Shown here piece after piece: positions 11,465-21,640 of a DNA stretch of 28,388 nt; position 1 is the stretch's first letter; the number at the start of each line of letters is the position of its first letter. The notes under the pieces are model-generated. The model was not told where the DNA came from and made no database searches. It worked only from the letters and a program-made list of their open reading frames with translations. The stretch covers positions 1 to 28,388 of the forward strand of contig NCSJ02000461.1 in assembly GCA_002812745.2 (NCBI GenBank). The letters run 5' to 3'. The translations under genes were made by a program, and so were the position numbers. The stretch comes from Scytalidium lignicola. Its lineage: Eukaryota > Ascomycota > Leotiomycetes.

Positions 11465-12121
11465 ATGCTTAAACCGATTGAAACTGATTTCAAAGAAGCT
11501 GCGGCAACCATTTCGAATACATCCCCTAATGATCCCATTGCCAACTCCTTCGCCCAGTATAAACAATTCGCGCTCCTCCGCTGCTCCCGAGCAGTCGCCA
11601 ATACCGCACCTCCCAGCACCACAGCCCCCATCCCTACGGCAACCGTGTATCCCACCAAGCAGAAAGGATCCGTCTTCCTAATCAACACTTCTGTCAAGAA
11701 CCACGACTTAGTCCTCATCAGATGGGTAGATAGTGAAGGCGTAGTGCGCACTCGTAACCCACTCTGTGATGCTGCATCCCAAGGGCACTCCGGAAGTCAC
11801 ACGCGGCTTTTTGAGAGGGAAATGCATCGGGCGTTAGATCTTTTGGTCAATAAAAATGACATCCGAGAACATTTACTTCTGAACTCCGCCACGGTCGAGG
11901 CACTGCGGTACTATGTTTCGGAGGAGTACTCGAAGTTTCTGGCAGAGGTACTGGCGAATAAACTGATTACGTTTGATATGTTGGTCAGAATCGGGCGTGG
12001 CCCCATCTTTGGGGAATGGATGATCAAGCAGCTAATTTTCGATGCCGTAATGAAGAGTGCCATAGATTTCGACAAGATGGTCGCGGATAATGCTGTAGCG
12101 GCCACTGCTCACTTTATGTAA
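11465..12121 (+). CDS. Hypothetical intronless protein, 218 aa
   Basis: An open frame with balanced codon use unlike the AT-rich flanks, starting ATG-CTT after CATTTTATCACA. I recognise no family. The N-terminus has a Ser/Thr/Pro/Ala-rich stretch (about residues 45-65). The rest is mixed charged helix-like sequence (FEREMHRALDLLVNKNDIRE, then EEYSKFLAEVLANK). There is no signal peptide or membrane segment. It lies 270 bp upstream of another orphan gene on the same strand; that gap contains two Ns (12206, 12344) but the frames do not join across it. Confidence 0.55.
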   Translation: MLKPIETDFKEAAATISNTSPNDPIANSFAQYKQFALLRCSRAVANTAPPSTTAPIPTATVYPTKQKGSVFLINTSVKNHDLVLIRWVDSEGVVRTRNPLCDAASQGHSGSHTRLFEREMHRALDLLVNKNDIREHLLLNSATVEALRYYVSEEYSKFLAEVLANKLITFDMLVRIGRGPIFGEWMIKQLIFDAVMKSAIDFDKMVADNAVAATAHFM

Positions 12122-12392
12122 GCCTCCTTTCCGTTCTGAATTTCTCACTTTGGGAACTGGTAGCCACAGCTTCTGATCGAGCCTTTTCTCACCTTTATTC
12201 TTCTANTTTTTTTTATCAAATTGCAACAGTTGTTGTTTTCCGGCGGGTGAGATGATTGTTAAAGCGATGAATTATAACAAGTCAACAAATAAAGTCACTA
12301 AGAGCATTTCAAAATACGCAGATTGAGATTACGGTGTATTTTGNAAAATTTATATTCCTTACACTAACATTCCACCAAGAGCTAACAACGGC

Positions 12393-13148
12393 ATGGTTAC
12401 CGGTCGATCGGATGGCCTTGGATACAAAGAATGGAAGGCCGAGGGCGAGGACCGCCTAAAGAAATACTTCGACGAAATTGACACATCTACCACCAGCAGC
12501 AATATCTTCACCTTGTTCAATCAAATCATCTTGCAATTTGCTACCCCTGCCAGCATCGGCTCCTCATCTGTGGAGGACTTGATTACTCGTGCAGGATTGG
12601 TATACGCCATTATTCTCCAAGCTGCCACAAGAGCCGTAGAACAGCTTGTCCGTGACACGACGGCGCACGCTGCAAAGGTGTCTTTGGATGTCTCTGTGAT
12701 CTTTGCGGCCATTACACTTGGAGGTAGTCTTGCACCATCTCCATATGTAGCTTTGGTAGTGGATTCTGTTGAAGGGGTCATTCAAACACTCATCAGTAAC
12801 TATGCAAATCAACCAGTCAACGCGGTAACTGCAATAGCGACCAACCTCAATGATCAGTTTTCGAACTACATTCTCAAACCGGCACTTGCTGGAGACAGTG
12901 TTCCAGGCCTGTTCCCGGAAAATGCGAGTTCTGTTGCTGGTTCAGGATCGAGTTCCAAAGGCCAAGCTGGAGGAACGCCAGTAAAAACTGGAACTGGGAA
13001 TGGGACTAGTGAAGCAGACACAAGTCTTGCAACTACAACTTTGACACCTGCCGGGAAAAGGAGGGAGCTAGGTCAGCTTTTTGAGTCAAAATTCCAGTAT
13101 TATGTTGGGATGCTAGACACTGTGCATACCCCGATGCAGAAGATTTAA
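12393..13148 (+). CDS. Hypothetical intronless protein, 251 aa
   Basis: An open frame beginning MVTGRSDGLGYKEWK. Residues about 45-150 form a hydrophobic, alanine- and valine-rich domain (LVYAIILQAATRAVEQLV, then LDVSVIFAAITLGGSLAPS). This is followed by a Gly/Ser/Thr-rich low-complexity linker (about 180-220) and a short charged tail. There is no signal peptide and no recognised motif. It shares no visible similarity with its upstream neighbour, but both are intronless and in the same orientation next to a transposon, as lineage-specific orphan genes often are. Function unknown. Confidence 0.55.
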   Translation: MVTGRSDGLGYKEWKAEGEDRLKKYFDEIDTSTTSSNIFTLFNQIILQFATPASIGSSSVEDLITRAGLVYAIILQAATRAVEQLVRDTTAHAAKVSLDVSVIFAAITLGGSLAPSPYVALVVDSVEGVIQTLISNYANQPVNAVTAIATNLNDQFSNYILKPALAGDSVPGLFPENASSVAGSGSSSKGQAGGTPVKTGTGNGTSEADTSLATTTLTPAGKRRELGQLFESKFQYYVGMLDTVHTPMQKI

Positions 13149-13312
13149 AAAATACAAAATTTTTTATATTTAGAGCGTTTAGATTTCACGATGAGAATTC
13201 TTTTTTGAGTTTTTATTTGAATGAAAAAAACATGGACTATATTATAATATACGTTCTGACATGTACGTAAATGGAGGCCATTCGTTAATAAACTAGCCCA
13301 TACGTATATATT

Positions 13313-13609
13313 TCACATTTGCGTAGTCAACTCATACATAAGGACACGGATGCCTAAGTAGGTGGATGGAATATATGCTTTGGGGTTAAACTGGGGCTCT
13401 GTGGAGGGATCTTCAGGAAAGATCACCTTGAAGCGGTAGTAGATATAACCCGCCTTAGCTCCAAGGTCTTTGTTCTCCCCATTCTTTTGGTAGCGTTCAT
13501 GAACATCTTTATATCTCCACTTACTTGTGTTTAATATGTAAGATACCAATTTGGCACGTAGTATATCCTTATCGTAGACGATTGATGTAAAAGGTAATTT
13601 ATAAAACAT
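13313..13609 (-). CDS. Small hypothetical ORF, 98 aa, doubtful
   Basis: A minus-strand ORF starting MFYKLPFTSIVYDKD. Its composition is protein-like (many Tyr, Lys, Pro; FPEDPSTEPQFNPKAYIP near residue 70) and not a shadow of a larger gene. No signal peptide or known domain. It could be a gene fragment or the terminal exon of a lost gene. The flanks 13149-13312 and 13610-13832 show nothing else. Confidence 0.35.
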   Translation of the reverse strand: MFYKLPFTSIVYDKDILRAKLVSYILNTSKWRYKDVHERYQKNGENKDLGAKAGYIYYRFKVIFPEDPSTEPQFNPKAYIPSTYLGIRVLMYELTTQM

Positions 13610-13832
13610 AGATTTGAATTTGTAAAGTCGAAATTCCTTACCGCCCTTTTACGTGCCCTCTAACAGACTCGTTATACTAATTACGTTTATATTAACGTTA
13701 ATTTGAACTAAACATTCTTTTGCCTACTCTCACTTCATATTAACCCAGTCTTAATTTCGAGTCTGTTTATTTTATTAGATTGTAGACATCCAGTTTATTT
13801 CTTACATTGACCCTCTACTCCAGAACCACTGT

Positions 13833-15681
13833 CTACGAAGTAAACAACTTAAAGCCACCCGGAACCAGCTTTTGGAACACCATTAACGGATCATACTTTT
13901 TGCTTACCGCTCGCAGCTTCTCCACGTTGCTGGGCCCGTATCCCCGGATCGGCTTCTGCGTGTCATACGCGTAGTTTAGGTACGTGTAAGAGTTCAGCCC
14001 GTTCTTGGACGCGGCGTAGGCGTTGAAAGTGGTAAACATGTCGGTTACAGCGTTGATGATGATGTCGTCATCGGCTTCTTCGCTCCAGGTTATGCCGAGA
14101 AGTACCACTGGAGGGAGAATTAGCATCGAAGATCAGGTAGTATGGAGTTACAATAGAGACGACACGGGAATGACTTACGGACGAGGTCACCATCGCTTGA
14201 GTCTAATCCAAGCGCATTCCCTCCTGTCCGAGGACCCCATTTCGTGATAGCAGTTGGTAGAGGCTCTAAGCTCATGGCATAGTTTTCCAAACTCTTCAGG
14301 GGATTGACAACTTGCATGCTCTCATTTAGCTGGTTGGCCAGCTGGGTCAAGAGGCCGAGATCATTGGCATATGCTCCCGTATAGAAGATTTGTCGGAACC
14401 CATATGGGGTACCAACGTTGAGTTCCAAGGTGAAGTCACTGAGGTTGGAAATCCGCATAGTATTGACGAGCTGCGGCATGATGGAGGTGTACTGCTGAAA
14501 GGCAGGGGGGTTGGCCACGGGTGCCGTGTACACGATAGAGTTTGATACGAACATTGCCCCTGCAGCAGGCTCATAGCCGAAGCTGTTGATGAGAGAGGCA
14601 TAAGGGTCATAGTTCTCGCTAGAGGTGAAGTTCACAAAGGCTGAGAGCTGCTCCGGGAGCGTCTCGATGGGGAATCTAGCTTTTGTCAGAACCGAGGTCG
14701 GGGATGACCAAATGAGGGAATACGTACACCATCGAGCCGCCCCACAGAAGCCCCTGAGCAAAGGTCTTGAAATCGAAACGGGTTACGATTCCAAAGTTGT
14801 TGGAGCCACCCTTGAGAGCATACCACAGATCGCTGTGCTCCTCACTATTAGCGTTGACGGCCGAGCCATCTGCGAGGACAACCTAAAATAATATTAGAAC
14901 TATCAATATTGGGAACTGGTCAAGAACCCCACCTCGAAGTTCGCGACATTGTCGCAAACAAATCCTGTACGAGGGGNAAAAAAAGGATACCCCACCTATA
15001 TATATCATATTAGAGATCACAGGTTCAGCAATACAACGTTGAGAGATAAACATACCGCCCGTGGTCAGTCCACCGACACCGACAGAGGCAACACGACCAC
15101 CCGAGATTGCCAGGCCCATGGCATCGAGTTTGAGATAGGCATCGATCCATCGCGCTCCTGGGCCCACCGACGTGACTGTGTGGTCCTCCGACACCATGAC
15201 CTGGCTGATAGCGCTGAGATCAATCACGATACCATTTTCAATGGTGGAAGCTGCGAAGGGCGTGTGGCCACCACTCCTGACGGCAAATGGGCATTCCAGA
15301 TCAAAACGGCTTAGTTGGTTGATGGTGCCAACTGCCACTGAGACATCCGCCGTGACGTTGGGTGAGACGATACAGGTCGGATTAACCGCATTGTCTTGCT
15401 CTGACCAGTACGACTGGACCGACGCATTGTACGGGGCGGACTGAGGGAAAGAGGTCTTGCTACCCAGCTCAGCCTCAAGTAACAAGCACTATATATCGTT
15501 GGCAGAATATTAGCCTGAGTTGCAAGTCCAATCATCTGGTGAAAAGATCACCTACACAAGCTAGGACGGGAAGATTGGCCGCCTGAGCAGTTGCCGCGTT
15601 CACTTGCGCTGGTGAGATACTCCCGGCAACGGAACGCGCCACAGCCACAAGAGAGAGCAGCTGCAATTGGCGCGCGACCAT
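13833..15681 (-). CDS. Secreted FAD-linked oxidoreductase, BBE-like, 515 aa in six exons
   Basis: Exons: 15681-15556, 15488-15056, 14995-14933, 14882-14728, 14675-14179, 14107-13833; the phases agree throughout. It is a berberine-bridge/6-hydroxynicotine-oxidase-type flavoenzyme. It shows an N-terminal signal peptide (MVARQLQLLSLVAVARSVAG), the flavin P-loop FAVRSGGHTPF whose His is the usual covalent FAD site, VGPGARWIDAY, GLTTGG, GFVCDNVANFEVVLADG, GGSNNFGIVTRF, and the C-terminal BBE signature PLMVFQKLVPGGFKL. The second covalent Cys of true BBE is replaced by Val (VASVGVGG), so single attachment is likely. Such enzymes oxidise small alcohols, amines or phenolics, often in secondary metabolism; the substrate is unknown. 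The N at 14977 in exon 3 must be skipped to give FFSPRTGF; with it the frame breaks. Otherwise intact. Start chosen at the signal peptide, not an upstream in-frame Met. Confidence 0.92.
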
Positions 15682-17066
15682 GACGAAGGGGAATTGCGCT
15701 TTTCGGGGATGCTGTGCAGCAGTAACCGTACGATCAGGACCTGGGGCTTCTATGTCTCTTATACTCCCTTCGACTTCATTACCTCTCCACAGTCTGTTCA
15801 CATACCCTTATTCGCCAACGAGAATCCTGCACCGGAATCTCAGATCCGGCCAATAAGAATCAAAACAAGAGTTGGAGGTCGGGTCTGTCCGAAGCCATGA
15901 CTGTAACGGTATGATCCAGCATCTTCTGGCCGTTTAACGTTAGCCGTATTGGCAAGGAGCGGACATTGTGAAGCTTCTGGACTAGTTACCCGAGGAACTT
16001 GAGGTCCTTACGTACGTAAGGGGGTGCAAGAAATGATTCGGCATCCCCCTGCAAGCGAGCAGTTTTTAGCTGAATCAGGAGATTTTCCCACGCTGTTTTG
16101 GTAAATTTGTGGAAATTTTGTATGGCATGAGGAATCCAAACTGGTGTAATCGCTTGAAGGTATTAGGGCAGCGTGAATTTTAGAGAAAGTAGAGCACCTG
16201 ATTGGACTATTTGCTTGCAGGGGGATGCCGAATCATTTCTTGCACCCCCTTACGTACGTAAGTACAGTATAGTGCTGTGGGTGCAAAATCTTGGCTGTTG
16301 TCCTTGTGGAAGATATCTCAAAAGCGCACAAGTATGTTGCTTTGAGCAAGTGATATGGACAATCCCCGCGTTGCTATTTCCTGGAGTAGCCATACCATTG
16401 GGAGTAAGCAAAGTAGGCGAGTGAATGTTGAAGGACGAACCTACCCCAAATCATTCCAGCTTCCAACCAGACGCTCAACTACGCCTCTTGGGACGCCGGG
16501 TCATTGACTTACGTATTAGGCCCTTGCATCAGGTACCTGGCAATGTTGGGTTTCCGTCGTATTTCACATGCGGAGCACACAGAGAAAGAGGTCTGTGTGC
16601 CTTTCTGATATGATCCCGTTCTCCGCAGGTGCTAATCTAACTTGCGCGAGAGAAGGGATCGCAAAACCGAGCGTCGTCGCTTCCGAATTTTTGAGGTTAT
16701 CTCCCCTCCCTCACACCATGCGGTATGTCTCACTGCGCAGTAGGGTTAATTACGTCCCCCGGCTTGTTTTATGGTTTACACCACACAATCTAACACTGAC
16801 CACCGCTTCTCTTGTTTAGAGGGTTTCTTGGGTGGAGATATATGTATGGAGATATCTCCTCGGTCCAATTCCCACACCTTTGTAGACCAAAATGAATTGC
16901 GGTTGTGGTAACTGCTGCCATGCACTTCAAGGACGACTGCTTCCGAGCCCCCTCCCAGAGTCAGTGAGGAGACATTTCTAGTAAGACCCTCTCTCCGTTG
17001 TGCTCAGAAGTGTATCACACTTGCGGCCTATCTAAACAAAGAATGACTTAAGAAAAATCCTCTTAG
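15682..17066. other. Divergent intergenic region with a MITE
   Basis: Lies between the start of the FAD oxidase (leftward) and the first recognised exon of the membrane protein (rightward), so it must hold both promoters and a missing 5' exon of the latter. Small ORFs at 16173-16819 have no protein character. The only structured feature is the MITE at 16013-16256. A possible acceptor (TCTTAG, 17061-17066) ends the region. Confidence 0.5.
16013..16256 (+). mobile_element. MITE copy 1, 244 bp with perfect inverted repeats
   Basis: Ends are TACGTAAGGGGGTGCAAG and its complement. The inverted repeat stays perfect over 44 bp inside the element and 50 bp if the palindromic target TTACGTACGTAA is counted (16007-16056 against 16213-16262). 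There is no coding capacity. The palindromic target hides the exact duplication (TA or TACGTA). It is homologous, also internally, to the copy at 20957-21199. Perfect arms suggest recent activity. Confidence 0.88.
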
Positions 17067-18109
17067 GCTATCATCTGGGCAGGAGTGGCCATTGCGACCA
17101 CCTTCATAGCTCTGCGGGGCTTTCTTCGGGTTAAATACTATGGCCGGTTTCAGCTCGACGATTTTTTCGCCGTGTTTGCCTACCTGCTGCTCATAGCGCT
17201 TGCGGTGCTTTACACCCTCGGGCACAAGGATCTGTTCTATGTGCTCAGAATCGCCGCTGGCCAATTGTCTCCACCAACAACGGAAGCGGGGCTGCAAGAC
17301 CTCATCGTTAAATCTGAGTTCGTTCTGAAGCAAAGTTTTGCCAGCATGATCTGTTTCTGGAGCTGCCTGTGGACGGTCAAGGCTTCTTTCTTGACCTTCT
17401 TCTACCCTTTGAGAGAGGGCCTGACGTGGGATCGACGGCTATGGTACACGGTCGTGGTCTTTGTTAGCCTTTCATATATCACCATCATAATCGACTTCCC
17501 TCTCACCTGTGGGAATGTCGAGAACAACTTTAAATTTCGTTCGTCGTACCTATTCAATGAGAAGGTAAACAAGCGTATAGAACTGACACTCGGCCTATAG
17601 AAGCTTGTAACTCAGCAAGGAACATCCAGCTCGAACAGCTCAGTCTACGGATGAGCACGGCTCTAGATATCCTAACCGATGTGTCCATCATCATCATCCC
17701 GTGGAAGATAACCTTCATCGTGCAGAAGTCGACCAAGGAGAAGCTTGCCACCGGCTCCATCATCAGCCTCAGCGTCTTCATCATCCTCTTCGCCATCATC
17801 CGCGTCATCGTCACGAACACGTCATACACCTCGCCCGAGCCCATCTGGCTCGAGCTGTGGTCCACGATCGAAACGACTGTCGCCGTTACTGTCATTAGCC
17901 TAACCTCGCTGAGGGTCTTCATGGCCAGGGTTGCCGCCTTGGGTAGTTATGATTCCCGTGTCTTGAGCGGGAGAGCCCCAAGGTCAACGCATGAGCCTAG
18001 CATCTGGAGCAGTCGCGTGCAGAGGAGTCGGGACGGCGTGATCACCCTGGACGATGTATCGCAAGCGGGACCCGAGGTACAGTTCGGGTCGGATTACCCT
18101 GCCGCGTGA
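17067..18109 (+). CDS. Rhodopsin-like seven-helix integral membrane protein, 5' exon unresolved
   Basis: Exons 17067-17538 and 17601-18109, joined by a 62-nt intron with CTGAC branch site; donor GTTCGT is the only one that keeps phase. This is the fungal rhodopsin-domain family (Pth11-like, plasma membrane). Seven hydrophobic helices are visible, beginning AIIWAGVAIATTFIALRGF, then LDDFFAVFAYLLLIALAVLY, MICFWSCLWTVKASFLTFFY, LWYTVVVFVSLSYITIIID, LTDVSIIIIPWKITFIVQ, IISLSVFIILFAIIRVIV, and IETTVAVTVISLTSLRVFM. Family landmarks include LDD after helix 1, WTVKASFLTFFYPL, and ACNSARNIQLEQLSLRMSTALD before helix 5. A cytoplasmic Ser/Arg-rich tail ends the protein. The reading is open upstream only to an AG acceptor at 17066, so the first exon with the start codon is missing or unrecognised. 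No nonsense codon is seen. Confidence 0.82.
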
Positions 18110-18841
18110 TGAAGGGAAGAGCAAGACATGACTCGGACGAGTTCCCAGTTGATTAATAAATTAATGAGCGCTTGGATATTGAATAATATAAAGGTTGAAA
18201 GTGTATATATGTACAAACGTGTGCGCCTTGACGCAGCACGACGATGTTTATAGCATACCGAAAGGGCCACACGATAGACATATAATGAGTTACCTCAGCA
18301 GCCCTTCAAAAAAGAAATCTCATTTATAAAGTGATTCAAGCTGGCGGAAGTGAAGGGGTATGATCTAAGACCAACCCGGGTGATTGGTTTTTCTCCGGGG
18401 TTGACTTTGGACTCTCAGTGCCCGAAGATATCGACAAGTATCGAATTCTAGTAGAGCTAGCCTTCTCAGGAAGAAAGATTACGGAAACAAGGGAACATTT
18501 GAGACATCAAATTTAGAAAAGGCGACCAAAGGTGACATTCAGGAGAAGCTAAGCCAGGGTCACGCAGCCCATATGCCGACAGACGATCACCGAGATACAC
18601 TGACAAACATGAACAATATCGCGGGTCTGTTTAGGAATCTAGGGAAGCACAATGAGATTTATAGCCTGTGACACTGTACGCCAAACGCGAGGCAAGTCTG
18701 CTATGACTTTGATCCACTGATGTACCGTAACGAGTAAGCCTAGGCTGCCGAGATAGGCGCCCGCAGCCTTAAAAACATCACTCTTTCTCTTCATGATCAA
18801 TCGCAACATCTTCAGTCTTTGAAGAAATCCTTGCACCCCAC
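18110..18841. other. Intergenic region
   Basis: No gene is supported. It serves as 3' region of the membrane protein and promoter of the secreted protein. A 65-codon minus ORF (18639-18836) overlaps the promoter, lacks motifs and is not accepted. Confidence 0.5.
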
Positions 18842-19543
18842 ATGGTCGCCATATCCCACAACCTCTGCTCCATCTTTATTCTCTACACCGTCTCCTTCCC
18901 TTCGGATTCTGTTCAAGCTAACGATGCTAGCGGCATTAACTCGCTCGCAAACGCTAAACGAGCGTCACAATCGCCATCTAAAATCGGTGCCAACGATTTG
19001 CCAATCTGCCTCCACCGAGTAGGCCAGTGTCCAACGGCCCCAAAGCCAGGATGCTCCGACGAATACTGCCAAGGACCTCACCATATATGCCCCACGCAGT
19101 TCCGGTGCGTGGCCACCACGGCATTCTCGCTTGAGGATAGAGAAGTTACACTCACAGGCTGTCACTGCTGTCCACTCCCGCTCTTTGTGCGCTGTCTTAA
19201 TTACGACTGTCGTGCCCCGACTGGCACGAGGCAATGCGTGTCGGAGAAGCTTGAAGGATGTGCTTGCGAGACGGATGAGGATCGAGCTGAGAGATTCTAC
19301 TCGGAGTTCCGGGTACAGGATATACCTGTTTTAGCCGAGAATGAGGTGGAGCAGGATGTGATTGAAGTTAACGACGACGGACTCCTGGATGCTGAGTCCA
19401 TGATGCAGTCTCAGTCTGATACAACAAGGACGGACGTATCATCCCATCTCTATTGGACTGGTCAGGAGCACGAAAGATATACTACTAGCGTGATGGCGCG
19501 GCCGACAATAGGCTTTGGTCTGTGGTATCTTTATTCATGTTAG
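18842..19543 (+). CDS. Secreted cysteine-rich protein, 233 aa
   Basis: Intronless. An N-terminal signal peptide (about 26 residues, SIFILYTVSFPSDSVQA) precedes a cysteine-rich domain at about residues 54-142. Fourteen cysteines there are arranged in tight groups (ICLH, QCPT, GCSDEYC, GCHCCP, RCLNYDC, GCACE), implying a disulfide-knit extracellular fold. The C-terminal 90 residues are acidic and cysteine-poor (AENEVEQDVIEVNDDG), ending in a hydrophobic tail with one last Cys. No known domain is recognised; an effector-like or cell-wall role is only a guess. Its neighbours, a rhodopsin-like receptor and transposon debris, do not define a role. Confidence 0.65.
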   Translation: MVAISHNLCSIFILYTVSFPSDSVQANDASGINSLANAKRASQSPSKIGANDLPICLHRVGQCPTAPKPGCSDEYCQGPHHICPTQFRCVATTAFSLEDREVTLTGCHCCPLPLFVRCLNYDCRAPTGTRQCVSEKLEGCACETDEDRAERFYSEFRVQDIPVLAENEVEQDVIEVNDDGLLDAESMMQSQSDTTRTDVSSHLYWTGQEHERYTTSVMARPTIGFGLWYLYSC

Positions 19544-21640
19544 AAGAACTACGGAAGGGCCTGTTATTGCATCGCGTTCGTGGGACACCGCAGTCTATCA
19601 TTTTGAGCAGGAGNAAAAAAGACAAAACTAAACCAGAACTGCTATATGAAATTACGACAAATATATTCTGATAACCCCTCTAGCATCTCCCTTTTTAGTG
19701 TCATCAGGAATTCAAGCTCCTCTAAGTATATCATTTCAATTTGATACTAGCAAGATGATACTCAAGTAACTGTAAGTGGCTGAGTAGAGTCGGAACCTCA
19801 TAAACTATGACGGACATGGGCTGAAAAATGGGGCAGCATACCTAAAGCACCTAGCGTTAAAGCATTGATCTTTCATAAGGATTTTGAAAAAAGCCGTTAG
19901 ACTTCACCAAGTCCAAGAATACATTGGTAATTTGAGTGTTTGGGTGATCTGAGTGTTTTGGGTATACGTTCCGATTCGGGATATTGGAGCTCCCTTGAAG
20001 GCGGTTACATTATGACTAAGTTCCCATGTTTCTTAACTCGTATGAGCTAGTAGTTAACTAGCTGACGTCTATATCTATTTGTGTCGTGATATTTAGCCAT
20101 TTTGGATTAGGGTTCCAAGATCCTACTTCCTAAGCCACTTTGGCTTTAGGCTTCTTATAGTTCCACTCGAATTGTAATCTACTTTTTCTGAATTTGTATG
20201 CCTTAATTTGTAATGTCTACAGTGACTGTTTTCCTTTACATACTATATCAAAGGTATGAGAACCTCTCATAATTTGCACTGGAGACATATCTTTTCATAA
20301 TCAACTAGTTTATTTACGGTTTCAGAGTGAGAAGGCTAAACCTTGAATAGCGTTTGATAATCTCACGTCATTATCAGCTACTGCTCATAGAGATTCTTTT
20401 GATATATCAACTCAGCTGTCTAATAATATCCATCTTAGAATTATTATCCTGAATATTTCAGTAATACTCATGCAAGGATTGTTCTGGGCTGCCAACATTT
20501 TGACGAGTGTATGGCTTCATGGTGGGTTTCTAACAAATACAGTTTTTCTAGGAGCGAGAACGTAGGTACATCTGTTGTCTCCTCACTCTTCCACACTCTC
20601 TATGAGATGCCGTCTAGCTATGCTAATATAATATCGGTTGTTACTCGGCTCTTAGCATGATACAAAGCATCTGTTATTTACATCTTCAATCTTAGGCGGC
20701 ATTGGCTGATCAGAAGGAAGTTTGCGGTGGCATTGGCACTCTCATGGTGTGTTTCTTATTACTGCAGCAGTGCACGACAGTTGAAGCAGCACCATGTAAT
20801 ACTCGACGGCGTTGTCTTCGTGTCGTTTAGTGAAGCTCTCGTTAGCTCATCCTCATTGTGATACAGGTGTTGTTAGCGGGTGATATCGGGACGAAACAGG
20901 TCTTATCTACCTTCCATATTAAGCTTAGTTATACCCCCTATTCTCGTGTACTTCCGTACGTAAGGGGGTGTCAGAAAAGGCTGATCCACCCCCTGCAAGC
21001 GAGAGTTTTTGGGTCGAATCAGGAGATTTTCTCTCGCTATTCTGGTAAATTAGTGGAATCATTGTATGGCGGCTGAAATTCTAAATAGGGTGATCGCTTG
21101 ATGTTATTAAAGCAGCATAAATTTTGGCAAAACAGAGTACTCGATTGGCTTAGAGGCATACATGGGGTGGCTCAGCCGTTTCTGACACCCCCTTACGTAT
21201 ATATAGCTAGTATACCCCCCTATTTTACTCTGCAATCGAGTCCATTTTCAACCTCTGACAGGTGTTTCTTCTAAGACAGAGGGAGATAGAAAGGGGGTGG
21301 AGAGTCGGGATGAGATAGGCGAAGGCAGCAATAGTGATAACTTGCGTGCGACGCTAAAGGAACAACCGTCTTAGTAGTTGATTTCGTGTAGCTTTTGGCA
21401 ACTTCTGATGACCTTTTGCCACGACCTCGGTATAGTATTTCACCTAATTAAATTATATATCACTCTTAGTAAAATCATCGTTTTATCTCGCTAAGTAAGG
21501 CTTAAGTTAATTCCTAAAAGCGCCATCGGCTCCTCCCAAATAAAACACCACTGCTCGGAGCCTTTAGCTCTGCCTGAGCTTGACTCCTGTGGATTTAATC
21601 GTTCAATAGCGCTATTAATACTATCAGCTTTCAAATCATC
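19544..21640. other. Long gene-poor spacer with a MITE
   Basis: No coding region is supported. It contains an N (19614), a short imperfect duplication GAGTGTTTGGGT / GAGTGTTTTGGGT (about 19932-19965), and the MITE at 20957-21199. The ORF at 20858-21076 runs into the MITE and is chance. The rest looks like decayed unidentified sequence. Confidence 0.5.
20957..21199 (+). mobile_element. MITE copy 2, 243 bp, diverged
   Basis: Same family and orientation as 16013-16256. Ends TACGTAAGGGGGTGTCAGAAA match inverted with two mismatches in the first 35 bp. Internal blocks shared with copy 1 include GAATCAGGAGATTTTC, GGTAAAT, TTGTATGGC and ATCGCTTGA. Outside it, TATACCCCCTATT (20930-20942) and TATACCCCCCTATT (21211-21224) form a direct repeat. 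Confidence 0.85.

Noticed and set aside
12521..12812. Two minus-strand ORFs
   Set aside because: Antisense shadows of the 251-aa plus-strand gene.
14933..14995. A real frameshift in the FAD oxidase
   Set aside because: Skipping the N at 14977 gives the expected reading FFSPRTGF, so the break is a sequence artefact.
14625..15444. Three plus-strand ORFs
   Set aside because: Antisense to the FAD oxidase exons, which carry clear family motifs.
16173..16819. Three consecutive plus-strand ORFs as a missing 5' exon of the membrane protein
   Set aside because: No membrane or signal sequence, and no donor giving the phase needed at 17067.
18639..18836. 65-codon minus-strand ORF
   Set aside because: Starts 5 bp from the opposite gene's start codon, no motif; most likely chance.
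20858..21076. 72-codon plus-strand ORF
   Set aside because: Runs into MITE copy 2 and is explained by it.
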